A stretch of 25,830 nucleotides of DNA, taken from NCBI GenBank assembly GCA_964362365.1, contig CAYIEF010000013.1, forward strand, positions 1-25,830. Direction: 5' to 3'. This document shows, piece after piece, positions 7,567-15,977 of this stretch. The first letter of the stretch is position 1. Every line of letters starts with the position of its first letter. The translations under genes were made by a program, and so were the position numbers. Source of the stretch: JACPIL01 sp964362365. Lineage in GTDB: Archaea; Nanobdellota; Nanobdellia; Woesearchaeales; GW2011-AR9. The notes beneath the pieces were generated by a model. It was not told the origin of the DNA. It searched no databases and saw only the letters and a program-made list of their open reading frames with translations.

Positions 7567-7830
7567 TAGCTTTTTCTTTAAATCTTCATAGCCCATAAAC
7601 TTAGGAGAGTGTAAGTCTAGGATTTGATTAACAATTTGATATGATTTCAAGGAAAGTTCTGAAAGCATAGTTGATTCATCATCACTTACAACAATGTCCA
7701 TTTGCTTGAGGGATGCTGTCGCTACAATCAACAGATCATTTTGCATTTCCTTGAAGCCCCAGGAGCCGCCTAGTTCACGATAAGTTGCATAATAATTTTG
7801 TGCAAGTGCTACTAACAATAATCGTTTCAT
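7558..7830 (-). pseudogene. PIN-domain protein with 76-residue internal deletion, copy A
   Basis: 90 aa. It aligns along its whole length with the intact 166-aa PIN protein at 8447-8947 if 76 residues are removed: MKRLLL matches the first six residues, then LAQNYYATYRELGGSWGFKE matches the intact protein from about residue 85. The lost part carries Asp7 of the DTN motif and Glu44, two of the four acidic residues needed for metal-dependent RNase activity. The remaining Asp of NDLLIVATA and of VVSDDEST are kept. The frame is open, so it may be expressed as an inactive or decoy protein; loss of nuclease activity is predicted. It follows a 39-aa reading frame by six bases and overlaps the convergent 41-aa gene by nine. 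Confidence 0.75.
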
Positions 7831-7836
7831 AACTCA

Positions 7837-7956
7837 TCAACTCCCTGCCCAACGGCAAAGATATAACCACATAAAAGGAAGTCCCATTATCTGAGACTGT
7901 TGTCCTGCTTTTTGGGACGATTGTCCTAATTTCTTGGACAGGGTCTTTTTCATCAT
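7837..7956 (-). CDS. Possible 39-aa protein between nucleotidyltransferase and truncated PIN gene
   Basis: A short reading frame whose ATG overlaps the TGA of the nucleotidyltransferase gene (ATGA, 7953-7956) and whose TGA lies six bases before the ATG of the truncated PIN gene. The product is basic and Gln-rich at the start (KKTLSKKLGQSSQKAGQQSQ) and hydrophobic near the end (PFMWLYLCRW). No family is recognised. The tight packing at both ends is the only real support; the DNA also holds repeated GGACAA/TTGTCC hexamers that could be a protein-binding site instead. Treat as tentative. Confidence 0.35.
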   Translation of the reverse strand: MMKKTLSKKLGQSSQKAGQQSQIMGLPFMWLYLCRWAGS

Positions 7957-8279
7957 TTTATTTTTATTCCTTTTTTTATTGCTTCTTGAACAACCCCTAA
8001 TTCATTTTTTTGTTCATGAAATTCTTTCGGCGTTAGGCATACAAAATCAACAGGATAGTCTAAATTCCACTTCATATACAATGCTGGAGCGCGACTCAAC
8101 CTCCTTTTCCCGATAAATCCTTTTGAAACAAGCAAGAGATCAACATCGCTACTCCGTTTTATTCTCCCAGTTGCGCGCGAACCGAAGAGGTACATCTTGT
8201 CTATAGGTATATCACTAGATACTTCTTCAGCAAAACCTCTCAAGGCTTTAACTAAAATCCTAGTTACGATACAGATCAC
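7953..8279 (-). CDS. Minimal nucleotidyltransferase (MNT/MntA-type)
   Basis: 108 aa. The minimal nucleotidyltransferase pattern is complete: KMYLFGSRATG (Gly33-Ser34), SSDVDLLL with Asp45 and Asp47, and a third acidic residue Asp78 in DYPVDFVCL. Proteins of this type usually pair with a HEPN RNase; the MntA antitoxin AMPylates its HEPN toxin. No HEPN gene (R-x4-6-H motif) is visible beside it; instead a 39-aa frame and the truncated PIN gene follow. The start appears to be GTG at 8279 in the context AAAAAGGTGATC, so the exact start is uncertain. The TATA element at 8306-8315, shared with the plus-strand 41-aa gene, lies about 27-36 bases upstream. Confidence 0.82.
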   Translation of the reverse strand: MICIVTRILVKALRGFAEEVSSDIPIDKMYLFGSRATGRIKRSSDVDLLLVSKGFIGKRRLSRAPALYMKWNLDYPVDFVCLTPKEFHEQKNELGVVQEAIKKGIKIK

Positions 8280-8290
8280 CTTTTTCTGCC

Positions 8291-8328
8291 ATTATGAACA
8301 AAATCTTTATATATAATACTTTCTTTCT
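8291..8328. repeat. Promoter repeat, copy B
   Basis: Partner of 7396-7433 in direct orientation, 37 of 38 bases identical. It starts with ATTATGAACAAAATC and ends with ACTTTCTTTCT, just upstream of the second 41-aa gene. Confidence 0.85.
8306..8315. promoter_or_regulatory. Bidirectional TATA element, copy B
   Basis: TTTATATATA followed by AT. It lies 21-30 bases before the ATG of the 41-aa gene at 8336 (plus) and 27-36 bases before the GTG of the nucleotidyltransferase at 8279 (minus). Confidence 0.6.
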
Positions 8329-8335
8329 AGAACCC

Positions 8336-8461
8336 ATGAAAGCTAAAACTGGAAAAAAAGATATTTGGGAGCAGATTAAGGAACACCAAAAAGATCCAGA
8401 GTTCATTCGTGCTGCATATGAATTTATTAGGTTAACCACTGGTAAGTCATCTCTTAAGTAA
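8336..8461 (+). CDS. 41-aa putative antitoxin of convergent PIN unit, copy B
   Basis: Paralogue of the protein at 7441, also 41 aa: KKDIWEQIKEHQKDPEF then a helix RAAYEFIRLTTGKS and a short SLK tail. It sits opposite the intact PIN gene, and the two 3' ends overlap by 15 bases (8447-8461). This convergent layout differs from the usual VapBC operon, in which antitoxin and toxin genes lie in tandem on one strand. Read-through of either transcript would be antisense to the other gene, so mutual RNA-level control is possible. No helix-turn-helix, ribbon-helix-helix or AbrB pattern can be assigned. Antitoxin function is inference from the conserved pairing. Confidence 0.75.
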   Translation: MKAKTGKKDIWEQIKEHQKDPEFIRAAYEFIRLTTGKSSLK

Positions 8462-8947
8462 TTTTTTAAATTCTTCATAATTGATGAAGAGAGGATTTTT
8501 AATTTGTTTGATTGAATTTACGAGAGTATATGTTCTTAAGGCTTGTTCGGATTGCATAGTTGCTTCATCATTGCTTACTACAATATCCATCTGTTTAATT
8601 GATGCTGTTGCTACAATTAATAAATCATTTTGCATCTCCTTGTAACCCCATGAGCCACCAAGCTCACGATATGTTGCATAATAACTTTGGGCAAGCGATT
8701 CGATTTCTTTATTTAAATCAACAGTCCTTTCTTTAACCAAAAAATCGTATAAGCTCAATAAATCTATGCGTAAATTACTGCCTTCAATCTTTATTTTTTT
8801 GGGAGTAGCTCTTAATTCTTGTCGAACAATTTTTGATCCAAAAACAACAATACCTTTAGAGGTTATTAAAAGATCACGAAACTTACTGATATGAGGGTCA
8901 ACAACCAACTCTCCATAAATATTTGTATCTAAGAGCAATTTTCTCAT
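8447..8947 (-). CDS. PIN-domain RNase (VapC-like toxin), intact copy B
   Basis: 166 aa, matching a full PIN domain. The four acidic residues are all present: Asp7 in LLLDTN, Glu44 in IVRQEL, Asp108 in NDLLIVATA and Asp127 in VVSNDEATM. PIN proteins are Mg-dependent single-strand RNases; VapC toxins cut tRNA or rRNA, while others process RNA. The ATG overlaps the TGA of the 1097-aa surface-protein gene (ATGA), so translation is probably coupled to that gene, which is unusual for a toxin. Its 3' end overlaps the convergent 41-aa gene. A truncated copy lies at 7558-7830. Confidence 0.9.
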   Translation of the reverse strand: MRKLLLDTNIYGELVVDPHISKFRDLLITSKGIVVFGSKIVRQELRATPKKIKIEGSNLRIDLLSLYDFLVKERTVDLNKEIESLAQSYYATYRELGGSWGYKEMQNDLLIVATASIKQMDIVVSNDEATMQSEQALRTYTLVNSIKQIKNPLFINYEEFKKLLKR

Positions 8948-11900
8948 ATCACATCCTCACCGACCGCATCACAATACTTTAATCCGCCATTGCTGAAATC
9001 TTCGATAACTGTGGTTAGGAAGTCAACAATCTTCTCTAAAGTGCCAAATATTTCCCAGATATAATTAGCGTAGGTGCAACCGCCTGATGCCGTATTGCTA
9101 GCAGCACAAATTATACCGCAGGTTACAACGGTAGCAGTATGGAGTATCGCAAATGGATCTGCCACTGCTCTGGACAATCCACCTATAACTTTATCAAAAA
9201 AATCAGAAAATGGAATAAGATACCATAATTCTCCAACTACATATTTACATACCAGTAAATCCTCCAGCTCTTCACACATGCTGACTGTTGCCAATCCTGA
9301 ACGAACTTCATTTTCCAGACAGGCAATCTTTCTACATTTAATCTGCCTAAATTGGTCTAAGTTCTTAATTATTCCAGGGATACAAAGGCTGGCAAAGGAA
9401 AGGAAAAGATTTTCCCGGACATCGCGGGGCGCAGAATAACCATATTGATCAGTTCCCGGGATTTTCTCATGAGGATTGTAACCTTTGGCCAGCTTATCCC
9501 CTGGCGCTTTGAGCAATTCCACTTTGTATATTTCTAAGATGTAGGCCTGCCAGTCACTATACCAGCCTAATGATCCGCCGCTTTGCGGCCGGCAGGTGAG
9601 AACTTCGAGGATGATGTCAAATATTTCTCCGCCTGATTTTGCTCCTGTCGTTGCACTGTGGAAGCCGAAACAAGCAAGAATTCTTTCTGCTTCTCCACCG
9701 ACGGGATTAGCTTTCAATGCTTCCGTTCCGCCTTTAGCCGGACCTTCAAAGATTTCCGCCACCTTCATGATAATATTATATATCTGCACTAAATAGTCCA
9801 GCCACTTCAATATTTCAGCTAAAACACCTATAAAATCCCAGGCAGCGTTGATATCATCTCTTGCTTCCTGAATGACCTGATCTAAATTCTCATCCTGCGC
9901 GCCTAAGGTAGAAAATGCAAACGGAACGAGAACAGTAACCTGCTGCACTTCTGCAGCTCTTACTGCATTCTTGCCAACCTGTGAGAAGATCTTGAATGTA
10001 CATACATATTCAACTTCCTGTTTGACAAATTCGGTTTCTTCTTTCTGTCCGATCTGGAATAACGATCTTCCATCAAACGGCTCAAATTCAATGATCACAT
10101 TCGGGCTGGGAGCATAATCCCCAACTGCAGAAACTCCGCCATACAATATCGCTCTACTGATTACCGGCGCACTTACGGCCGGTGCATCTGCTTCTGCTTC
10201 CGGAACAGCACAGTTCACTAACTGAATATCCAAAGCGCGAACATCGCTCACATCAGCACTCAATAGAACCTTAAACGGCAATCGAGTATATGTCAATGGC
10301 GTGGTATCCAGATCGATAAATGCTCCTACCCCGCCAAGAGGAGTTACTTTTTTCACTTCCCAGAAATCTGGATTCTCTTCCGTGGTCAATCCCAATATAT
10401 CAATAGTTATAGCCGCTCCTTCATCACTGCTTCTAAACCTCTTGGCATGCTGAGGCTGGTCTTCAGCTAAAGGCCAGCTTACTGCATCATTGCCAGCGGT
10501 ATCTTGGACACGGACATCTACTTCCAAGCTAGATTCTGGTCCGCTCTTGATAGCATCCGTTTCTAATGCACATTCCCATCTTCCTTCAACTTTGGTGCAA
10601 TCCTTATCAGTAAAAATAACCCAGCCATCTTCATCGATAAATTCATTGGCAGGATATTTGTTTTCTGCATCTAACAATAAATCCTGAACGTTCACTAACA
10701 CGCGCACACCGCTCGCTTCAGAAACTTTCAATACTAACTTAAAGCGGTCATTGCTCTGGAAATAATCTTTATCACCTACTTCAGATACGCCGAACACTTC
10801 TAGAGATTCCACTTTCGGTCCCGTATTATCAGCCACAAATTCAGATTCCGGAGCAAGACCTTCGTTGCCAACATTATCTTGGAAGCGGGACAAGCCGAAA
10901 GTCAAAACACCTTCATTGATCTCTTCATCAACATCCCAGTAACATTCTAAAATACCTTCTACTTCTTCACAGGCAGTTGCTTCAGCAATATTGCTTAATC
11001 CAAATCCCGCTAGATTAGCGCGGATACCATCTTTGCTTATGCCAGCACCCTGGTCTTCTACTTTCAAAATGATTCTGTTCTCACCGCTTTTAAGATAACT
11101 TTTTCCTTCAAACTGCCGTACTGTGCCAAAGAATTTGATGGTCGGCGCAGAACTGTCGACCACGAAAGAGGAAGACAAACTTTTCTCAGCAACATTCCCT
11201 TTTTCATCTCCAACTTTGACTAACACCGTTACTGTTCCAGCAGGATTTACACTCACGCTCTTCCAAGCGCAATGCCATAAATCATCAACATCAGCATCTG
11301 CTTCACAGCTGGCTTGATCACCATCTAAATCAGCCTGCTGTGAATAGCCGGTTACAGTAGGAACACTTTTTTCTACCACATCTACTTGTATATCGGTAGA
11401 AGAAGCGAATTGTCCGATGAATTGCCCATATTTAGTAAAATTAAGTTCGTTTCCAATAACCGGTTTGACAAAATCAGCAAAGAAAGATACAGAAGGACTG
11501 AACGAAACATGGCCAAGATTATCTTCGGCGCGAACTTTCAATCGTTTAGTTCCTTCACCACTTAAGTCAGCTTGTAAGATTCCTTCATATCCAGCGTCAC
11601 TCACATAACTAAAGGTTTCTTTTCCTGCCGCAAGATCTATCGTTTGCAGAACCGTTCCAGTATCACCATCGATAACATCAATCTTTTTCAATCCGGCAGA
11701 AGGAACTCCTGCTTTTTTATCGTTCACGGTAAAATCAATATTTACCTTTCCCTCTTTACCCTGGCTCACTTTACTGGGAGAAAAAAATATCTGCGGCGCT
11801 GAACCATCTGCTTTAATGACCTCTCCAGAAGAAGCGCTTTCTTGTTTTAAGGCAGCGCTGAGGAAAGAATAAATAACTTGGAAGGCATATTCTCCTTCCT

Positions 11901-12237
11901 GAATTCCGTCAGTAAGCGGACTGATGTATTTACACAATACTCCTAAGGTGCTGGGCGAACAGGAAGTAAAGGAAGCTTGATTGTCGCCAATCTTGATCTT
12001 GACATCTACCGGTTTAACACTGGTATTGCTGGTTCCCGCACCTGAGATCAATGCTTCAACCGTCCAGACATCGCCTTGCGCATCAAGATGCTGCGGGATT
12101 CCTGCTTCTCCCTCATTCTTAGTTATCTGCACCGACGCAGCTAACGCGCTGGCAGAATACACCGGCATGCTCAGCACCAACACTACCATAAATAAGCCGA
12201 TCATGCTCCAGATGTTTTTCGCGTTTCGTTGCTTCAT
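8944..12237 (-). CDS. Large secreted protein with Ig-like repeats
   Basis: 1097 aa. A signal peptide (KQRNAKNIW, then MIGLFMVVLVLSMPVYSASA, with cleavage near residue 33) indicates export. The first ~600 residues hold several Ig-like beta-sandwich repeats, each opened by a recognisable junction such as GSAPQIFF, VKPVIGN, SSAPTIKFF or NTGPKVES, and with paired Cys (TSCSPSTLGVLC, CEADADVDDLWHC, CEEVEGILEC, CTKVEGRWEC). After about residue 800 the sequence turns helical, with hydrophobic stretches (WLDYLVQIYNIIMKVAEIF) and many Cys; the last 150 residues contain further hydrophobic helices that could anchor the protein. No enzyme motif is seen. It lies 16 bases after the 799-aa gene and is coupled to the PIN gene downstream. 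It is probably a surface or adhesion protein. Confidence 0.87.
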   Translation of the reverse strand: MKQRNAKNIWSMIGLFMVVLVLSMPVYSASALAASVQITKNEGEAGIPQHLDAQGDVWTVEALISGAGTSNTSVKPVDVKIKIGDNQASFTSCSPSTLGVLCKYISPLTDGIQEGEYAFQVIYSFLSAALKQESASSGEVIKADGSAPQIFFSPSKVSQGKEGKVNIDFTVNDKKAGVPSAGLKKIDVIDGDTGTVLQTIDLAAGKETFSYVSDAGYEGILQADLSGEGTKRLKVRAEDNLGHVSFSPSVSFFADFVKPVIGNELNFTKYGQFIGQFASSTDIQVDVVEKSVPTVTGYSQQADLDGDQASCEADADVDDLWHCAWKSVSVNPAGTVTVLVKVGDEKGNVAEKSLSSSFVVDSSAPTIKFFGTVRQFEGKSYLKSGENRIILKVEDQGAGISKDGIRANLAGFGLSNIAEATACEEVEGILECYWDVDEEINEGVLTFGLSRFQDNVGNEGLAPESEFVADNTGPKVESLEVFGVSEVGDKDYFQSNDRFKLVLKVSEASGVRVLVNVQDLLLDAENKYPANEFIDEDGWVIFTDKDCTKVEGRWECALETDAIKSGPESSLEVDVRVQDTAGNDAVSWPLAEDQPQHAKRFRSSDEGAAITIDILGLTTEENPDFWEVKKVTPLGGVGAFIDLDTTPLTYTRLPFKVLLSADVSDVRALDIQLVNCAVPEAEADAPAVSAPVISRAILYGGVSAVGDYAPSPNVIIEFEPFDGRSLFQIGQKEETEFVKQEVEYVCTFKIFSQVGKNAVRAAEVQQVTVLVPFAFSTLGAQDENLDQVIQEARDDINAAWDFIGVLAEILKWLDYLVQIYNIIMKVAEIFEGPAKGGTEALKANPVGGEAERILACFGFHSATTGAKSGGEIFDIILEVLTCRPQSGGSLGWYSDWQAYILEIYKVELLKAPGDKLAKGYNPHEKIPGTDQYGYSAPRDVRENLFLSFASLCIPGIIKNLDQFRQIKCRKIACLENEVRSGLATVSMCEELEDLLVCKYVVGELWYLIPFSDFFDKVIGGLSRAVADPFAILHTATVVTCGIICAASNTASGGCTYANYIWEIFGTLEKIVDFLTTVIEDFSNGGLKYCDAVGEDVI

Positions 12238-12253
12238 TTTATATTTTTAGTTA

Positions 12254-14653
12254 TTATTCAAAGACCGGCTCCAGCTGCGGCCGCAGTTGTTGTGATAAAT
12301 TGCCTAAAGCGGCCATGACATTTAAGTCTTCCAATATACGTACATGTTCCTCTTCCGGAACTCCCTCTAAATTGAAAGTTAAAGCCGTAAAGGTAATTTT
12401 ATCAGCGCGGTATAATTGCTCAGGAGTAATAGTCAGATAGGTTTTAGGCTGATCCCATTGCAATCTTCCCAATAATAGTTCATCTAAAACTTGCTGTTCG
12501 TAGGTAAAACAAGTTTCAGGGATAGGTATAGGAAGCCATAAGCCGCCGGTACAACGTTCTTCTTCAGGTATGATCAATTGTTTTGAACTGGTAACTAACG
12601 CTGTCACTTCATAGATACCAGGCACTAATTCTAATGAAGCAGTTCCTTTTCCTGTTACGGTTGCGGCGGAAGAAAATTCTTCGCTAAAGATTCCCGGCAG
12701 CGTATCAGAAACGCGCTTCAGCATCACGACGGCAGTTTCATCATCTGTCAATGGTTTAGCCAAATTCAAGAACGACCAACTGTGTTGTTCATCTAAGGAT
12801 TCAGGCGAATAGGTATAAACAGAATTTCCAGGAGCAGCAAATAATCCTTGAGTAAAACATTCTTTATTTTTACCATCCTCATCAGCGATGCATTTTTCCA
12901 AACTTTTCTTGCGCACCGACATATTGACAAACACTTTTTTGTGCATGGGAATAACCAACTCAGGAGAACCTGCAACAGCATAGCCCAAGGTGCCGGATGT
13001 CTCTCTAAATCTATAGGTATCGACGGGATAGAAATTAGTCAAGTATTCGTCTTTGACAAAGGAAGCAACTCCTCCATAGACGGCAGGATACTTACTCTCA
13101 AAGACCCCTTGATGATTGGTTTCTCCCAGGTCGCAGTCGTCCTGTTCAGGGATGGAAAATCCGATCTGCACTGCTTCTAGGGGTTCGAGATTGCTGCTGT
13201 CTACCACTAACGTTTTTACTAATTCCGTATTGCGCTTGTCAGGATCGCAGACCATGCTTTGCTGTTCTGCAGCTACAGGCGCAGGCTGAGTATATCCTTC
13301 GGTGGGAATCTGATTGTTTCGCAAGTTAGATTCAAGAGCGAAGGCAAAAGTAAATCCTCTTCCTTCCAAGGCATTTGGATCACGCAGGGTAACTAACACA
13401 GGATAACTTAAGTCATAGGTGGAATAATATCGGTGGATGTCTAAGGGAATTTTTGGGATAGGATCTACTAAGGGACCAGAAAAGATGGTTGGCATTATGT
13501 TTCCACCTTTATCGTTCATATCAAAATAAGTATCCCAGCCGAAGTAATCAAAATTCACTTCCATGCCTTGTCCTGTTTCAAGAGGAAGGATCATGTTGTC
13601 ATAATGTTTTTGATGAAGATCACGGAAATTGAGAGTGACCCCTTCCTGCTGAGGATATTCGAAGCGGTAGAAATTAGTGCTTCCTAAGTAGCGCAGCAAA
13701 GGAACGCTGGATGAAAGTAAGCTTTGTGTTTTTAATTTCACATCTGATTCCGCCCAGATCACCGGAACTGGCTGGTTAAAAGTCATCTGTTCCATCGGCG
13801 GCAAGCGGTTGTAATCAACACCAGCATAGGCAGTGAGCAAATCAAGTGCTTGTAGTTCCAAGAAGCTATGGTTCTTTTCAACCGCGGCAAGTTCGGCAGC
13901 AGTATCATAGATCTGTTTTAAGCGGATGGGCACCGGCACATAGAATTGGTTCATCCCTGTTTTGGCATCACCTTTGGTTGCTTCCACATCCATCTTCAGC
14001 CAGAAATTCACACTTTGATCGGCAACCGTAACCTGTATTTCTTTTAAATTTTCAGAACCTTCTTGTAAAGCAGGAGCATTCACCACAAACCCTTCTGCTT
14101 CAAACGCTTGGTAATCTGCAAGACATTCAGCGATATTTTCTTCTGCAAATCTTGATAGTTGAGATTCAATACTAAGTTCTGGATCTTCTTCCTTGTATAA
14201 GGCTGGTTTTTTAGAAGAGTAGGAAACTTGCGGATTTTCGTTAGGTAAAACGTTGTAATGCCAATACGGCACTTTGATCGGTTCGAGATCGATACCATCA
14301 GCATTGGTTGGATCGTTGGCAGAATATTTCCCGGCTAATTCAGGATAGATATAACCACCTTGTTGCCCCAGAACTAACAACCCACGTCTTCCCACTTGAG
14401 CCAGACAATTTTCGGTATAGGCTTGCAGAGGCTGAAATTCCTGAGGAACTGCTGAAATAATGGGCTCTCCTTCCGCAGTTAATTCTTCTTTAGTGGCTAC
14501 TTTGGTTATGTACAAAACACCCGAAAATAGGAATAAAATGACTATGCCGATAATGATAAAAATCGTCACCTGTCCTTGTTTAGAAGGAATTGACCTGATA
14601 AGATTATGGAAGCTACTAAAACTACCACTAGAGCTACCTCTTTTTTGCTTCAT
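12254..14653 (-). CDS. Membrane-anchored surface protein with QVTIFIIIG-type N-terminus
   Basis: 799 aa. The N-terminus has a basic, Ser-rich head of about 28 residues ending in SKQG, then the hydrophobic helix QVTIFIIIGIVILFLFSG (about 28-46). This resembles the class III (pilin-like) leaders common in DPANN proteins, where a peptidase cuts just before the helix; processing is inferred. The rest is an extracellular beta-rich domain with scattered Cys (CLAQVG, CLADY, CDPDKRN, DDCDLG, CIADEDGKNKEC, CTGG, ETCFTYE) and no catalytic motif that I recognise. It is the first gene of the operon leading to the 1097-aa protein and the PIN gene. A TATA box CTTTATATAC lies about 30-36 bases before the ATG. 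Confidence 0.86.
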   Translation of the reverse strand: MKQKRGSSSGSFSSFHNLIRSIPSKQGQVTIFIIIGIVILFLFSGVLYITKVATKEELTAEGEPIISAVPQEFQPLQAYTENCLAQVGRRGLLVLGQQGGYIYPELAGKYSANDPTNADGIDLEPIKVPYWHYNVLPNENPQVSYSSKKPALYKEEDPELSIESQLSRFAEENIAECLADYQAFEAEGFVVNAPALQEGSENLKEIQVTVADQSVNFWLKMDVEATKGDAKTGMNQFYVPVPIRLKQIYDTAAELAAVEKNHSFLELQALDLLTAYAGVDYNRLPPMEQMTFNQPVPVIWAESDVKLKTQSLLSSSVPLLRYLGSTNFYRFEYPQQEGVTLNFRDLHQKHYDNMILPLETGQGMEVNFDYFGWDTYFDMNDKGGNIMPTIFSGPLVDPIPKIPLDIHRYYSTYDLSYPVLVTLRDPNALEGRGFTFAFALESNLRNNQIPTEGYTQPAPVAAEQQSMVCDPDKRNTELVKTLVVDSSNLEPLEAVQIGFSIPEQDDCDLGETNHQGVFESKYPAVYGGVASFVKDEYLTNFYPVDTYRFRETSGTLGYAVAGSPELVIPMHKKVFVNMSVRKKSLEKCIADEDGKNKECFTQGLFAAPGNSVYTYSPESLDEQHSWSFLNLAKPLTDDETAVVMLKRVSDTLPGIFSEEFSSAATVTGKGTASLELVPGIYEVTALVTSSKQLIIPEEERCTGGLWLPIPIPETCFTYEQQVLDELLLGRLQWDQPKTYLTITPEQLYRADKITFTALTFNLEGVPEEEHVRILEDLNVMAALGNLSQQLRPQLEPVFE

Positions 14654-14777
14654 TCTATCAGTAATCAGGAAAGAATTAGGGTATATAAAGATTGCGGGTT
14701 GGTAAAAGGAAAATAAGAATAACTATATTTTCTGAATAATACAAATGTTTTTATATTGAACTTTTCTAATTAGTAGA

Positions 14778-14861
14778 ATGGAAGAAAAGAGATTTGAAGA
14801 ACTCATGCAGGAACTTGAGAATCTCATAGAAAAAAATCGGAAATTATCTCTTCTTTTTTAA
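14778..14861 (+). CDS. Possible 27-aa acidic helical protein
   Basis: Reads MEEKRFEELMQELENLIEKN then RKLSLLF and stops seven bases before the convergent ftsZ stop. A TATA-like TTTTTATATTG is placed about 23-33 bases upstream, giving the leaderless layout seen for other genes here. The product would be one amphipathic helix with Leu/Met at heptad spacing. Such a short frame can arise by chance; the promoter and the balanced helix are the only support. Confidence 0.4.
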   Translation: MEEKRFEELMQELENLIEKNRKLSLLF

Positions 14862-14868
14862 TTGTTCT

Positions 14869-15972
14869 TCAACCCATAAAATCTATCCCTAATTCAGATT
14901 CCAACTCCTCTTTCTTCTGTCCGAAATAGGTGTTTTCTTCCCCAAAAATCTGTTCCGAACTGACGCCAGTGACAATAACCATGGTCCTAATGGTCTTATC
15001 TAAGTCTTTGTAGATCTGTGCTCCCCAGATGATCTTCGCCTTGGGGTCGAGGCTGCTGGAAACGGTTTCAACAATTCGCCTGGCTTCGTCCAGAGTCAAA
15101 TTTTCACCGCCAGAAATGTTGATGAGGGCGCCTGTAGCGTTGGAAATGTCTACGTCAATAAGCGGGTTGTCAAGAGCTTTTTGCACTGATTCATCTGCGC
15201 GGTTATCTGCATCTGATTCCCCAACTCCTATCAAAGCAACTCCGCCTTGTCCCATGATAGTCTTGACGTCAGCAAAATCGAGATTGACTAATCCGGTTCT
15301 GGTCACCAGTTCAGCGATTCCTTTTACGGCGTTGGTTAGAATCTCATCGGCTACTTTGAAAGCTGTTTGCAGAGGCAAATGAGGGGCTAGTTCTAGCAAT
15401 TTTTCGTTAGGGATAACTATCAAAGTGTTGATGCTTTGCTCCATTTTTTCTAATCCGATCATGGCGTTTTCAAAGCGGTGCGATCCTTCCATACTGAAAG
15501 GCATGGTGATGATCCCCACACTGAGAATGCCCATTTTTTTGGCGGTCTGAGCTACGTAGGGAGCGCTTCCTGTACCAGTTCCGCCGCCCATGCCACAGGT
15601 GATAAAAACCATATCTGCGCCTTCGATAAGTTTCTTGATATCTTGCTCATTTTCTTTTGCCGCTTCCTCTCCCACTTTTGGATTAGAGCCAGCTCCCAGC
15701 CCTTGGGTTAATTGTTTTCCTATCAGTAGTTTTTTATCTGCGCTGGTGTAAAGAAGATCTTGAGCATCAGTATTCATAGCAATTGTTTCTACTCCTTTAA
15801 TTCCAATTTCAGAAATACGGTTGATGGTATTGTTCCCAGCTCCGCCGCAGCCGATGACTTTTATTCTGGTTTTATGCCCGTCGATCAAGCGCCGCAATTC
15901 TTCGTCGATCTCAGCATTTGCTCTTTTATGAGAAATCTGTTCAGCATGAAAATCTTCGTGATAATTACCCAT
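14869..15972 (-). CDS. ftsZ1: Cell-division GTPase FtsZ (archaeal FtsZ1 type)
   Basis: 367 aa. It polymerises with GTP into the cytokinetic ring. Visible are VIGCGGAGNNTINR at the start of the GTPase domain, NTDAQDL, the tubulin/FtsZ signature GGGTGTG (about residues 129-135), GSHRFENA, the T7-loop region NLDFADVKTIM (about 230-240) with the catalytic Asp that acts on the neighbouring subunit's GTP, then the C-terminal domain ending in a short acidic tail LESELGIDFMG. An alternative GTG lies three codons upstream, but GGTGA at 15978-15982 is placed five bases before the ATG at 15972, so the ATG is preferred. A TATA box CTTTATAAAT (16009-16018) leaves a leader of about 15-20 bases. Confidence 0.97.
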   Translation of the reverse strand: MGNYHEDFHAEQISHKRANAEIDEELRRLIDGHKTRIKVIGCGGAGNNTINRISEIGIKGVETIAMNTDAQDLLYTSADKKLLIGKQLTQGLGAGSNPKVGEEAAKENEQDIKKLIEGADMVFITCGMGGGTGTGSAPYVAQTAKKMGILSVGIITMPFSMEGSHRFENAMIGLEKMEQSINTLIVIPNEKLLELAPHLPLQTAFKVADEILTNAVKGIAELVTRTGLVNLDFADVKTIMGQGGVALIGVGESDADNRADESVQKALDNPLIDVDISNATGALINISGGENLTLDEARRIVETVSSSLDPKAKIIWGAQIYKDLDKTIRTMVIVTGVSSEQIFGEENTYFGQKKEELESELGIDFMG

Positions 15973-15977
15973 TCCAC

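Noticed and set aside
8260..8478. 72-codon minus-strand frame
   Set aside because: It is antisense to the conserved 41-aa plus-strand gene and has no independent support.
9074..12250. Several plus-strand frames of 63-121 codons
   Set aside because: All lie opposite the 1097-aa protein gene, which has a signal peptide and repeated domains.
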